64,000 nt of DNA from Trema orientale (taxonomy: Eukaryota > Streptophyta > Magnoliopsida > Rosales > Cannabaceae): positions 82,957 through 146,956 of the forward strand of contig JXTC01000231.1 of the NCBI GenBank assembly GCA_002914845.1, written 5' to 3'. A program made the position numbers and the translations under genes. The notes beneath the pieces are model-generated. The model was given only the letters and a program-made list of their open reading frames with translations, searched no databases and was not told where the DNA came from. Positions 33,568 through 45,054 of this stretch are shown here, piece after piece. Position 1 is the first letter of the stretch, and each line of letters begins with the position of its first letter.

Positions 33568-35086
33568 TGATAATGGAGAAACGCTTAGTCATTGGAAATA
33601 AACACCCAGTACCAAATTAACATTTATAATTACCTCCTATTAACTAACCTAGCAAGTCTAGTAAAACTTAGAATTAACTAGTATAGTGGCAAGAAGGGCC
33701 GATCCACAGAGATTGAATTTTAGATTAGTTGTTAAGTTCTAAAATTATCATAACCTAATTTTATCTAGGCATCAAAACTAAATGAATTTAAAATAAAATG
33801 AATAAAACTAAAGATAAAAGAATTACGTAAATAAAATATAGAAATTACTATGTACTAATGTACTAAGGACATGATTTCCCTTTATTATTCCAAAATTCTT
33901 TAAATTAAGCAATTGTTAGACTATTTCCACTAAATTCACTAATCAAGGGACCTAATCTAACCTCGTTCCCTATCTCGAATGCCGAATGAGACAATATGCC
34001 TAAGTACCTAAGTTGATATCTTTATCTAACCCAGTTCCCTAAGCACTCATTAAATCTAGTCCTTAAGAACTTCCTAATTTGATTATCTAGGTGTTGATCT
34101 TCTCTTGATCTCACAACAACCTAAACTATGTTTCTCAATTCCGGTTTATGAAATTAAACTCTCTCAAGTATCAAAATCATAACCTAAGTTCAACTAATTC
34201 ATTGACCATATAAATTAAAGACAATAAGCAAGGAGAAACAAAAATGAATTAACAATGGAAAATAAGCTAACAATTAACAAAACAAGCAAAACAAAGTATA
34301 AAAAAGGTACATCAAATCCTAAGATAGAGAATCAATCCAAGTATAGTAAAATCCATAGCTAATCTCATAAAGAATTTCAATATTCCAAACAAATTATACA
34401 ATATGCCCAATATAAAATTCAAAATAAGATTAGGTCAGAAAGAGGAACAAAAAACTCTTTTGTGGAGGTAGAACTTCAAGCTTCAATTCTTCAAGTATCT
34501 CTCTCAAGCATCCTCTCCAAATTTCAGCTTCAAAGCTCTTTCTCTCTAGGATTTTTAGCTCTCAAAATTGTGCCTCCTCTTCCAACTCTCCACCCTTGAA
34601 ATGGAGGCTAAAGTGTATATTTAAAGGGCACTAAGATGAACTAAGAAAGGGAGAAATCTAACCATCCATTGGTGTTAGATCATGGGCCAAAAATAGCTCT
34701 TAAAGTTGGCCAAAAACGAGTGGACACATGGCTACAAAATGGAGAAAATTCGGCTTGTGCACGTACTAAAATCACAGCTGAGGCAAGTGGCACCGCGGCG
34801 CTAGTGTTCTAGTTCTGAGGCAGCAAGTTGTCTTTTTTGAGCACCGTGGTGTCTAGCTGCTGGTCCAATTGAGTTTTTTAGCTCTCTTCGATACTTCGGA
34901 CCTCCTTTCGGCTATTAGTGGCTTCATAAGCTTCTCCTTTTTAGTACCAAATATACTATAAATCTTAATTCCTTATTTTCTATAATAAAAATACAAAACA
35001 ACATTAAAACAACACAAATGCTTGAGAACTTACAATTATTTGAACTTGGAGAATACTTGATTTTTGAGTAAAATACACACTCATCA
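33568..35086 (-). repeat. 5' LTR of gypsy-derived element
   Basis: 1519 bp, starting TGATAATGGAGAAACG on the plus strand and ending TACACACTCATCA. Collinear with 29331-30893 but with many substitutions and a shorter GCACCGCGG-type repeat block (about 34785-34855). The divergence means the insertion is not recent. Confidence 0.92.
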
Positions 35087-35375
35087 ATCTTTGTTGTTGT
35101 CGTGATATATATGCTAGTAGCACGGTATCATTCTCTTCTCTCTCTTCTTTAATATAATTAACTTTTTCTTCAATTCTGTTATTAGGTGCTCTATATTCTC
35201 TAGCATAACATTTAACTTGAGATTTCACATACCTCGAGTTTGATCGACCTCTACCACGACCTCTTGAAGATCTTTCTCTTCTTTCGAAATTGTTCTTATG
35301 ATAATTATCATTGTTATTAGAATTCCAATCTTGTTCACGACCACGACTTGAGGTACAAACTTTAAGATCTAACAC
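35087..35375 (-). pseudogene. copia gag remnant (zinc-knuckle region)
   Basis: Minus-strand frame with a basic RGRGRGRSNSRY stretch, then VKCY, after which the CX2C...HX4C knuckle is eroded (CYAREYRAPNNRIEEKVNY), then a Glu-rich segment. This is the gag end that precedes the protease in the copia polyprotein. It is continuous with the pol remnant once the gypsy-derived insert is removed. No further gag or LTR is found to the right. Confidence 0.75.
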
Positions 35376-36866
35376 AGGTATTAGTAAGGTAATGGTATAG
35401 TATAACTGTCCCTATTACCAACCTTACATAACAAATAAATATAATGAATAAACAAAAGTTTGTCAAATATATATAGATAAAAAAAATACTTACTTTACAT
35501 TATAATTTAGTTAGATAATTAATTTTGCATTTCATTATATTAGACTTAAAATTTTTTATATGCTCTTATTAGTGTATATATATTATTTTTAATTAATTAG
35601 TAATCGGTAAAAGAGTTACTCATGAGTACTCTACCCGTGATGAGGTAATATCGATACCCATTTTCCTTATGATGGTAAGTGGGTAGGGTAAGGTACAACA
35701 TTTTTTAGCAAGTAGGATAGTAAAGAAGGCATATATACCTAACTCATACTCTTCTGTTGCCAACCCTACTTGAGTGGATAATGAACTGAATGTTCATATA
35801 CTTGTGTTCATTTAGGGGTGTAAGGTAGTCACTATTGTGAATAAAATATAAACCATAAACAAACCATGTAAATGTGCAAAATCGATCGAAAGCGAGATTT
35901 CAATATAAATTGTGAAGAATACTAATATAAAGATATATACATATATATATAGATATTATCCACTTAAGAATACATAAAAGATTCTATTCAGTCCCATTAA
36001 AAAGAATTCTTATACAATAAAGAAAGAAAAAGAAGTAAGTAATTATATAAGTTTTGATCATATACAGATATATATAAATACGTATTTTATGTGCTTCAGA
36101 TACTATATAAATCATAATATACATTTGTTTAAAATCTCAATTATATAATGTTAGAGCTGATTTCTACTCTATCAATAAGGTAATTACAGTTCATAATTAC
36201 TTTATAGATATAGTGTTAGAAATCTCACTTAGTTTATCAGTTTTTTAATACCACGTGATGTGACAAATGAATTGTTACAATTCAACTAGTGAATTGAAAC
36301 TTATCACAAATAAGATGAATACTATTAACCACTTTTATAGTGATAAATCATATATCGCATCAAGTGCTAATAAAAAAGTGAGATATGAGGTGAGATGTAT
36401 TTAATATATATATATATATTATTGCGATATGCTTAAAGGTGTCAAAAGGGTCTTGTAGTGCCAGGCCCTTTATTATACAAGCTTTGCATGGCTATGGCTC
36501 ATGCCTGGCCCTACAAGTCCCGACCCTATAGGACCTTAAAAATGTTGACCTATTTTAAAGGAAAAACTTTTTACTTTTGAAATATATATATATAGGGTGA
36601 TGTTTCAATGGAGATTTTTGTTTTTACTCCATGGATGGGTATTCTAATTTGGGCCATTGGATTGTAATCTAATGGCTATAATAATATTAGTAGATTTATT
36701 AAAAATATTATTATAATTAATAAATATATAAATATAGAAAGTTATTTAAAATAAAAAAGATGGGTAACCTGATGAATTGGTTAATTTATTTTATTTTACT
36801 TTATTTTATAAGAAATAAAATTAGTGAAAAATACTTAATAATCCTAAATTACTCTTAACTATCTTA
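35376..36866. other. gene-free AT-rich stretch
   Basis: No gene. About 36240-36390 shares words (ATCACAAATAAGATGAATACTATT, quoted here as a decayed match of up to 20 nt per piece) with MITE family B and may be a decayed copy. About 36430-36560 has GGCCCT-rich interspersed-repeat style. A phrase TTTTTACTCCATGGATGGGT near 36631 resembles one at about 44210. Confidence 0.4.
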
Positions 36867-36908
36867 NNNNNNNNNNNNNNNNNNNNNNNNNNNNNNNNNN
36901 NNNNNNNN
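36867..36908. other. assembly gap (42 N)
   Basis: Run of N. The flanks are AT-rich on the left and ordinary unique-looking DNA on the right; gap size may be nominal. Confidence 0.99.
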
Positions 36909-38453
36909 ACTCTAGTGGATTGGCCCAACGTGTTACGCTATGCCTGCATTGTCTTTCGTGAGGCCCACAACAAGATTTGTCCTATTTGACAAAATTATGC
37001 CTTAGGGAGCATCCCCAATACTACTTGAACCCAAAACCTCCATTTTAAGAAGGACTTACAAATATAACTTGTACCAATTGCTTTCTGCTAGAGCAATTGG
37101 TACCTGCTAAGTTTGTAAGTCTTTAAAGTATATAGGAGCTATAAGTCCGTAGGCTAAGGTCCAGTGGAAACTTGAAGCGGGGGTCGTACAACATGTGTTA
37201 GTATCAAAATTTTGATACAATAGTTGAAGTCTAAACATTATTCAAAATGATGAAAAGGGCCAAGCCTTTGCCCCTTGCCTTTCATGGGCCTGGGGCCTGA
37301 ACCCAACCCAAGCCCCTCAGGGCCAGGCCAATCCAAGCCCATGAAAAGAGCTTGTCGGACTTAGCCCGGCTCTGCACTATTCAAGGCCGCCTGGCCCGCC
37401 CAATTGACGATTCTTGATACACCCTCGTACTCGAGTATCGCCTTAATGAGCGAGGATGTTCTCTTGCGTACGTGCTAACATAATTAGAATATGCTTGACA
37501 TTCACTAGATATTAACCCTCCTTGCCAAATATTATCGTTGGAATATATATATATATATATATAACTGACAGATATTTTGATCAACAATTTACTACTTTTA
37601 TACATAGAAATATACTAGACTTAATAATGTAGTATACGCCGTAGGGAAGGTGAAATTCGTTAATCTCAAACTTTGTTTGTATAGATCACAAACCAGTAGC
37701 AATTTCCAATGTCGTAACACTCAAATTTAGTATTTCGAGAAAACTAATATTTATTGATTTGTATCATTAGCTCAACGTGATTACGACTAGTCAGGCTAGG
37801 GACAGAATATATATTTAATTCATTAATTAGCAATACGAAGGCCCACACATATGCATGAGAAAAGTTTTATTATAAGTTGACGGTGGAAAATGTCGTTAAA
37901 GACAGTACTGGGAAAAGAGCCGTGACAAAATGTCACAGCCCGAGTATGACACACTAGGTTTTATCAACGTCAAGGCAAAGTAATAAAAATTCACAGAATT
38001 AAAAATTTTATTTAAAAAAAAAACTAAAATAATTTTTTTAAAAAAAAAATCTACAACATGCATAGATAGAGGGGCCCCGAAGGCCCACGCTTGATTGCCA
38101 AGTCTCTTTTTGTTTAGTCTCCTCCAACATGCACTGGCCCAGACCTCTCTATCTCTGACCATTCACGAGATCCCTATACTTTTCTCTCTATTTCCCTCAC
38201 TCACTTTCTCTAAGTGACTGAGTTGACTCGCCAGCTTTTAGAGTCTAACTCAGCCTGATATCGTGTTTTTCTAGATCCTAATAATTGTAATCTACTTTCC
38301 AAATCGGTGTTGTGTTCTATTCAAAACTAGCTCTTTTTTTCTTTTTTCTTCCTTCTCAACATTGGTATTGTTATACAAGTACTACTACAACATGCAAATT
38401 AAAAGGGGCCTAATTGTAATCTGACCTTTCTTCTTTTTTTTTTTTTCTTTTTT
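36909..38453. other. spacer downstream of the IDD gene
   Basis: No gene. About 37240-37400 is rich in GGCC/GGGCC words like other interspersed repeats here. A (TA)n lies near 37543-37563. The last ~100 bp before 38454 (CT- and T-rich) probably include the IDD 3' UTR. Confidence 0.45.
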
Positions 38454-40560
38454 TCAATGATGCCCACTAAACTGGCTCAAATTCATGGCCGAACCCATTG
38501 AAGCAAACTTCTCAAGCTCTTGCTGAAAGAAATTAGAGCCATTCCCATGAATATGATGACCATCACCTCCAACTCCAAGAAAATCTCTGGTCAGACTATG
38601 CTCATCAATATCATGATTCTCGTTGTTATTAGCTGATAATGATTGGGCTGCCGCAGCTTGCTTCAAATTGAAAGAAGATGGGCTTGACAAAACTGCTGCA
38701 GGCCCATTATTATTATTGTTGTTATTGTTATTAGCATTGTCTGAAGAAGCAGCCTGGAGAGAGTTGACTAAGTCGTTGAAGTTATTCTCAGCTGCCGTTG
38801 ACTGATGGTTGACCGGTTGCCTGAACAGTACTTGCTTATGGGAGTTAGAGGATGATGATGATAATGAGCTAATCAAACCAAAAGCGCTGCCACTGAAAGA
38901 AGATGCGTTATTGCTTCTTGTGGATCCCATTTGAGCTGCTTTTTGGAGAAGAGCAGTGGCTGACATGTGAGGAGCCGGACCTTGTAATTGGGGGCTCTGG
39001 TTGTTTGGATGCAGAGAAGAAGTAGTAGTCATCATACTCTCCGAAAGACTAATACTATTTTTAATGTTGTTTCCTTTGGTTTCTTCTTCTTCCTTTAGAC
39101 CCGGCGGGGGCAGTAGTGATGATGACATGGTTGGAAAAGTTGTTGCCCCCTGATGATCATGGGCTGATGAAAACTTGTTGAGCCACTGATGATGACTAAT
39201 CTGGGGCGGCGCTGAAGACGGTTGGCCGCCGAACAATGTCGCGGTGGCTGCTGCCGTTTGCAACAGCTCAGGAAAGCCGCCACCGACACTAGGGGAGTTT
39301 CCCCCAGTAGCGGACAGGAAAGGAATGTTGTTGGAGTTGAGTTGATGAGAATTCGAGGGGTCTAGCCACAAGGGCAGCCTTGGCCTAATGTCTCCGGTGG
39401 CATTAGAACCGAAATTGGCGACGGATTCGGAGCCAAATTCGGGTTGGAAGATCGGCGAGAGGTGAGGATGAGTCATTCTGGAAGCGGCTGTTTGGGGATT
39501 ATTGATGTTGTTGTTGATGAAGCTGGGAAGGATATTGGTATTCGGGACTGCAGTAGTACCGAACCGAGCATTTTCTTCAGCTAAAGCGTCACAGAAAGCT
39601 CTATGCGTTATGAAGCTATCCTTCCTGTTTAAATGAAACCCCATATTTGGTATAATTAAAGTGATGTAGCACGTTATATATCTATGTACATATGCCGATA
39701 TGCATAATATTAATTATGAGAGGAAGATAGCATTAAATTCAGGTATCTGTATTACGATCCCCATAGTGGAAATAAATATTCGACTACGTGAGAGCATTAA
39801 AATCTCATCAACAAGCTAATCATATGAACAAGGAGATGAATTAAAAGTGTCATTAATTACTTGAAACGATAAAGGAAAAAGAAAAAAAAAAAAAACATTA
39901 TAAATACCTGGAGAAGAGTGTTCCACAGTCACATTTGTACTCTCTAGTACCACAAACCTTGGTATGAGCCTTCCAATCTGATTGAACTGCGTACTTCTTG
40001 GAACACTTCTCACACTTCCACTTCTTCTCGCCGTGCTTCCGGCTAAAGTGTTTTTTAATTCCGGTGAGGTCGCCGAGAGCCCGAGAAGGGTCATGGTGTA
40101 CACAAGACTTTTCAGGGCAAACATAGACCTTTTTCCGAACAACATCTTTGTTCGTTCTCTGCCGGAGCTTCCATGGAAGGTTGTGTCCGCGTCGGTGGAG
40201 CTGTAGATTCTGGTCTCTCTGAAAACCCTTGTTGCAAATCTCGCAAATGAATCGGTTTGTAGCCATTAGAGACTTCGGAGACAAAGCTATCACTTCTGCA
40301 TCTGGATCTGCTTATTATTATTATATAATTAGAATTATTCCAAAAGAAAAAAAAGTTAGAGAAACTATACACATACATCGATAGAATAGCTTGTGATATG
40401 GGAAGTATATAGATGTGTATTACTTGCCTGGGTTTCCAGGTAAATTTCTCTTCTTCTTATTAGCTGATGGATTCGAATTAGGGTTAGGGTTAGGGTTTGG
40501 ATTTGGTTCTTCAGCAAACCCTCTGATGGTGGAGCTAAGACCATTTTCTTCAGATATCAT
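38454..40560 (-). CDS. INDETERMINATE-DOMAIN (IDD) C2H2 zinc-finger transcription factor, 3 exons
   Basis: Exons on the minus strand: 40560-40428, 40307-39908, 39624-38454; joined length 1704 nt, 567 aa. The N-terminus has an Asn-Pro repeat (about 20-31) and the basic motif KKKRNLPGNPDPDAEV (35-50), the IDD signature and likely nuclear signal. The ID domain follows: finger 1 C66-C69-H82-H86, finger 2 C108-C113-H131-H136, finger 3 C143-C146-H159-C163, finger 4 C170-C172-H185-C189. The Ser/Asn/Gln-rich C-terminal half holds MSATALLQKAAQMG (398-411) and TRDFLGVG (from about 523), both conserved IDD motifs. IDD proteins act in the nucleus on AGACAA-type sites and with GRAS partners in development, sugar or gibberellin responses; which member this is cannot be told. 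Intron 1 (40427-40308) needs a GC donor; intron 2 (39907-39625) is GT-AG. Confidence 0.95.
40308..40427 (-). other. IDD intron 1, GC-AG type
   Basis: 120 bp. Donor CCCAG|GCAAGT, acceptor AATAAGCAG|ATCC. Splicing here yields codon G|AT (Asp45) and the family motif PGNPDPDAEV in frame. The GT four bases further on would shift the frame. The donor otherwise fits the strong AG|GCAAGT consensus usual for GC introns. Confidence 0.85.
40478..40498. repeat. telomere-like/telo-box repeat within IDD exon 1
   Basis: Plus strand has TTAGGG three times followed by TTTGG; on the coding strand this gives AACCCT codons for the Asn-Pro repeat and contains AAACCCTAA (telo-box). Probably codon-driven coincidence or replication slippage. 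Confidence 0.6.
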
Positions 40561-40915
40561 CTTGAAGAGTACTACTGATGATGAACTGAACTAGTACTGA
40601 CTGAGAATAAGCTTTGCTAGAAATGGTGGAAACTAGATATGCCAAAAGAAGAAAAGCTAGATGTTAAAAGCCGAATACATAATTCAAGAAAGAGATCATA
40701 TCGTAGAGAAATATTAATACTAGTAGATATTTATTAGATATTGATGAAAACAAAGAAAACCCAGATGGTTGAACTTGGTCTAAGTATATTGATTGACTCT
40801 TTCTAGTAAACCCTTCCACATAATTTGCTTAGAACTCAGAAGGAAAGTAGAGAACAAATAAACCAAAGAGAAAAATGGAGGCTGCAGGAGAGAATATTAT
40901 TTTCTCTCACACTCA

Positions 40916-40949
<34 letters not shown>

Positions 40950-41594
40950 CTCTCTATCCTTATCTGATACGGCTGCTCTCAAAGTCGGTCAGCCATAGAC
41001 TCCGCTGGACCACACTACATACCATTCTCTATTCTCTCTCTCTCTCTCTCTCTCTGTGTGTGATGATATTAATATTATTATTATTAATTAAACAAAAAGT
41101 GACTAAGTTGGTAGTGTAGGCAAACATAAGCAGAGCTCAATAAACTAGTATTATTTGTTAATTATTTAATTGAGAAAAGAAAAATACATATATAATATGG
41201 GGTGAAAAAAAGATGTGAAAAGTTTAAAGGATCAAATCAAACTTGGATTTCAAAAAGGTTGTTTTAAGAGAGAGAGTGAGTAGTGGGAAAAGTGAATGGC
41301 CTTTACAGCCAGCCAATTTGATGAGGTTAAAAATCATTATGCCATAATTGTCTTAGGACCACGAGAAGAGAGAGAGAGAGAAAGAGGAAAAAAAAAAGGG
41401 TGGTGCCGTCCGTGAGACCTGACTGGCTGAGTGGGGGACCCAAAAAAGAGTGTCAGTGACAGTGAGAAGGGAAAGTTGATAATACAAAGACAGGAGATGA
41501 CTGCTACCGCTTCATATGTCGACCCACCCCACTCCCTCGACACGCCCTCCCCCTCTCTGCCTTCACTCACCCACAAGTCTCTCTAGATAGATAT

Positions 41595-41655
<61 letters not shown>

Positions 41656-41660
41656 TGTCA
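40561..41660 (-). promoter_or_regulatory. 5' leader and promoter region of the IDD gene
   Basis: No coding frame of note. Contains (CTTT)n at about 40917-40950, (CT)n at about 41034-41055, (ATT)n near 41070-41085, GA-rich DNA around 41267-41395, and a long (TA)n at about 41597-41650. Pyrimidine- and GA-rich tracts are common in plant leaders, and GAGA-type tracts can recruit BPC factors; no specific site is claimed. Confidence 0.4.
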
Positions 41661-43055
41661 TTCTCAACACTCTCCCTAAGAAGTAGAACTCTTAACTGAA
41701 ACTTGTCTTATTTTTGGTTTAAATTTTTGTTTTGAGTAATGCTAATTAGGAGATTTATGATTTTTATATATGTAACAAAATCGGATAAACTAATTTCAAA
41801 ATTCAGATCGGTGTTGCATTATATATGTTAGCTGAATTACATTAATAATCACAAAGCTTATTAAATTAAATGCCAGTAATTGGTTAATTTATAAGCAAAT
41901 TATACAGATCTACAATATGCATGATACAGTAATTCAAGAATGGACGTATAAATTATGAAAAGAAGACATACAATATAGTTAGACATGCTAATTAACTGTC
42001 GGCTAACACCAAAATTGGTAGTGATGTTATATTTACAATTTTTTTTCTCTTTCCTAACATTGTTCACGACTCGGAGATCATGCTAATTTCATATTCTAAC
42101 TAATTGAATATATACGATACTATTTATATAACAAAACTAATATATAATGTGTGGTATATATTAATTTCATTATCATCTAATTAAGATAACGCTATGAGTG
42201 TAAATGACAAGACAACAAATCTAGTACACAACCACAGTACCATGTCAAAGTTGCATGAATATGGTTAATTTGCTATGCAGATTTTAACTCTACTTACATC
42301 TTACCTTGAAGTTATAAAGACGACATATATATCGAGTTTCAACCGAGTCAACGGTACTGATGGTCGAGTATGCACGTATTAGTACAGTATATACTTCCAA
42401 CATCTTAATTATAATAATAAGCTACATAGTTGCTTAATCTAGATTAAATTTGTGCTGCTTTTCTATTACTTTCAAGAAAAATTTTGGGCAGGAATATTGG
42501 GGAATAAGGTATGGGATAGATGACAGACCACCTAAAAGAAAGGGAAAAAAAATTAAAATGTGAAAATATATATAAACATGTAATATCTCGATCACGTTAT
42601 ATGTTCAACACACAAACATATGGTTGTATAGAGAGATGTGCAATTAAATAGTGCATATTCGCTTTTATCCTTTCTCTATTTGTCTTTTATGCAATTCTCC
42701 AATTTTACTTTTCAAAAAAGAAAAATCTCCTATTTTAAAATTTGGTACAATATTATGTCTCATTCTTTGTAACATGACCTATCCAACAACTACTGGTTCC
42801 CACCATATATAAACGTAACTCGGAATAAATGCATAAAAGGCACCATAAAAATCAGAAGAAATAGCATGTATTAAAGGTCATGATTAGTTCAACGTGCTCC
42901 TGTTTAACTACCAAGCTTTGTCTAACCAAATTGTTATCTAGCGCCATAATGCTATAATTAAATCATGATTTGAATGGTTAAAGTCCAATATTACTCTTCA
43001 TTCTTTATTAAAATTAATGACAACATGAGACTAGCTAGTTATATATATATATACA
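41661..43055. other. gene-free AT-rich stretch
   Basis: I see no gene or clear repeat here; only scattered TA runs. Confidence 0.5.
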
Positions 43056-43289
43056 GGCATCAATTCAGTAAGTATTTTTCTTTTAACTCATATATAGGTA
43101 TCATTTTAGCCAATTAACATTTATTATGCATATTTTTTATAGTAAAAAATAAGAAAGAGAAATAATATTAATGATGTATGTTTTTTCATGTAGATCATTA
43201 TAGCCGTTGGATCATTGTTAGATGATGATCCAACGGCTAAAAAAAATACTTATACATAAGTAAAACAAATACCTACTGAATTGGCAACC
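43056..43289. mobile_element. MITE, family A copy 2
   Basis: Left end GGCATCAATTCAGTAAGTAT, right end ATACCTACTGAATTGGCAACC (inverted, imperfect). Interior includes CCGTTGGATCATTG and its inverted counterpart GATCCAACGGCTA. TA-rich flanks on both sides fit insertion into TA-rich DNA. Confidence 0.75.
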
Positions 43290-43302
43290 TATATATATAT
43301 TA

Positions 43303-43760
43303 GGTTCCCAATCCAATAGGTAATTTTTTTTTACCTATTTATAGGTATTTCTTTTTTTAGCCGTTGGATCATAATGTAACGGTTACCATAATTTGAGTAG
43401 TTAGAAAAAAAAAAATAATAAATACTCATTATTTAATATTTTTTTCTCTCCAATTTTTATCATAAAAAGATATGCATGATGAATTTTAATTGGATAAAAC
43501 AATACTTATGAATAAGTAAAAAAAAAAAGGATAATACTTGAGGTACCGACTTTTGTACCAAAATTTTAATATCAACACATGTGGCATGTGATTTATCACC
43601 ACTCAATTGGTAATAATGTTTATTCTATTTGTGGTAAGTACTAACACACCAATTGAATGTTGACAACTTACATGCCACATGTGTTGGTATAAAAAATTTA
43701 GTACAAAAATTAGGATATGTAGTGTTATCCAAAAAAAGAAATACCTACTGGATTGGTGCC
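43303..43760. mobile_element. MITE, family A copy 3, interrupted by a family B MITE
   Basis: Left end GGTTCCCAATCCAATAGGTA, right end ATACCTACTGGATTGGTGCC. The A element is split at 43529-43730 by a family B copy. Without it, the A copy would be about 256 bp, like its neighbours. Confidence 0.75.
43529..43730. mobile_element. MITE, family B copy 1
   Basis: 202 bp with inverted ends GGATAATACT and AGTGTTATCC, and longer subterminal symmetry (CTTTTGTACCAAAATTTT / AAATTTAGTACAAAAATTAG; AACACATGTGGCATGT / ACATGCCACATGTGTT). Another copy in the opposite orientation lies at 59929-60126. Target duplication hidden in flanking A runs. Confidence 0.8.
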
Positions 43761-44739
43761 CATATATATATTGTCACAGGTTAGTATGCCCATATATATA
43801 TATTGTCACAGGTTAGTATGCATGTTTGCTAACCAATGGTAATTGTATCTACATACATGAGCTGAGAGTATTATATCTTTGTTCGAACTCCCGTTGGATG
43901 ATGACCCAACTAGAGCAGATCGATAATTAATAGAACTTCTATGTGAGCTGAGATCGAACAATTTTAATTAGGCTCGATATTAATACGCTATATAGCTAAA
44001 GTCTAATAATTAAGAAACGATCTAATCATTAACTACGAAATAATATTGGACCTAAACTCAGGAAGAAATCTTTTAAGTGTCTACCTCTGTTTTATGTGTG
44101 TATGTTAATTTGCATGTAGGTATACGGTTTACCTGTACTCGTTTTAGTTTTTGTTACATATATATGTATATATATATGGGTTTGGTTTAAATGGTTACAA
44201 CAATATTTACCCATGGATGGTTACAATGGTTTAAGCCGTTAGATCTATATCCTACGGTGGTGATTAGTTTGGTGGTTGGCCAAAAACATTTAATGCTGGT
44301 CAAAAAAATTTAATGCTATCACTATTTTTTTAAGTACTCATCCATGGTCACAAAAATATTATAACTATTGAGAAGTCTTCCTATATATATATATATATAC
44401 ATATTTACATGGATTAATTAATATAAGAAAACAACAACAAAAACAATGACGTTTACAATTTTTGGAAAAAAAAAAAAAACCCACACCATTATATCAATTT
44501 TAAATAAAATTTTCTATATTTGTGTTTTTCTGTACGTAATATCTCATCAGATCCTCATATTTAGTCAAAAATAGAGTTTAAAATATTAAAAAAGACGTAT
44601 TTACTTTTAAAATTATCGATTAGAATTCATGTAAAATATGAGACAAAAAGTAACCAACTAAACTAATGACTCGTTTATGTAAACTTTGAAGAAATCCAAC
44701 TATGGCAATCTTCAAACACAATTTTTTTTTTTCTGATTT
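43761..44739. other. gene-free stretch
   Basis: Begins with a short tandem duplication (GCCCATATATATATTGTCAC ... GTTAGTAT, two copies, about 43759-43822). About 44170-44370 has a repeat-like segment (ATGGTTACAACAATATTTAC, CCGTTAGATC) bordered by TA runs. No gene. Confidence 0.5.
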
Positions 44740-44894
44740 TTTTTTTTTTAAAAGTGGGGCTTAACTAATGACCATCACGTACTTACTACAAATTTAAAGG
44801 AAAATAACACATACTCTGCCAAGGTTTGAACCCCTGACCCCCCCAAACTCACACACACATCCCTCAAACCTTGGACCAACTGAGTTAGCCCCAG
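44740..44894 (-). mobile_element. tRNA-derived SINE
   Basis: Minus strand reads GGGGCTAACTCAGTTGGTCC (pol III A-box region) and, about 45 nt on, GGGGTTCAAACCTTGG (B box), then a tRNA-unrelated body and an A-rich tail (T run on the plus strand, 44740-44750). Flanked by a 9-bp target duplication TTCTGATTT (44731-44739 and 44895-44903). Structure and size (about 155 bp) are typical of plant SINEs. It is not a functional tRNA: no cloverleaf closes. Confidence 0.85.
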
Positions 44895-45054
44895 TTCTGA
44901 TTTAAGTTTTATGATTCTAAAAAGTAAAATATTTTTCTATAATAATCTTACACTCTAATTTTGACCATATATGTGAATTTGATAGAAAAATATAAATAAA
45001 ATATTTTATTCAATATTAATAAAAACATATGGATTTTTTTTTTTGCAAAAAGGC

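Larger units (their letters stand above)
29331..35086 (-). mobile_element. non-autonomous Ty3/gypsy-derived LTR element (LARD-like)
   Basis: 5756 bp with two LTRs (29331-30893 and 33568-35086) in direct orientation, TG...CA ends and a perfect 5-bp target duplication ATCTT (29326-29330, 35087-35091). The primer-binding site lies next to the right LTR, so the element is transcribed on the minus strand. The internal region (2.67 kb) has no polymerase; its only protein trace is a gag-like frame. It therefore depended on another element for movement. It sits inside the copia gag-pol region. Confidence 0.92.
20932..35375 (-). mobile_element. decayed Ty1/copia retrotransposon, interrupted by two younger elements
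   Basis: Minus-strand element whose parts occur in order on the complement. Gag remnant at 35087-35375, protease/integrase/RT/RNase H remnants at 26262-29330, polypurine tract at 21469-21491 and LTR at 20932-21468. It is split by a CACTA transposon (21495-26258) and by a gypsy-derived LTR element (29331-35086). The 5' LTR and most of gag are missing, as if the 5' end were deleted near 35375. Removing the two inserts restores continuity at both junctions, including one copy each of the TAA and ATCTT target duplications. Confidence 0.85.

Noticed and set aside
36212-36390. Missing 5' LTR of the copia element (TGTTAGAAAT at 36213)
   Set aside because: Similarity to the LTR edge ends after about 10 bases; the rest does not match 20932-21468.
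40478-40498. Interstitial telomere array
   Set aside because: Only three TTAGGG units, in frame as Asn-Pro codons within an exon, and not the usual plant TTTAGGG unit.
44740-44894. tRNA gene
   Set aside because: A and B boxes are present but no cloverleaf or anticodon arm closes, and the A-rich tail plus target duplication mark a SINE.
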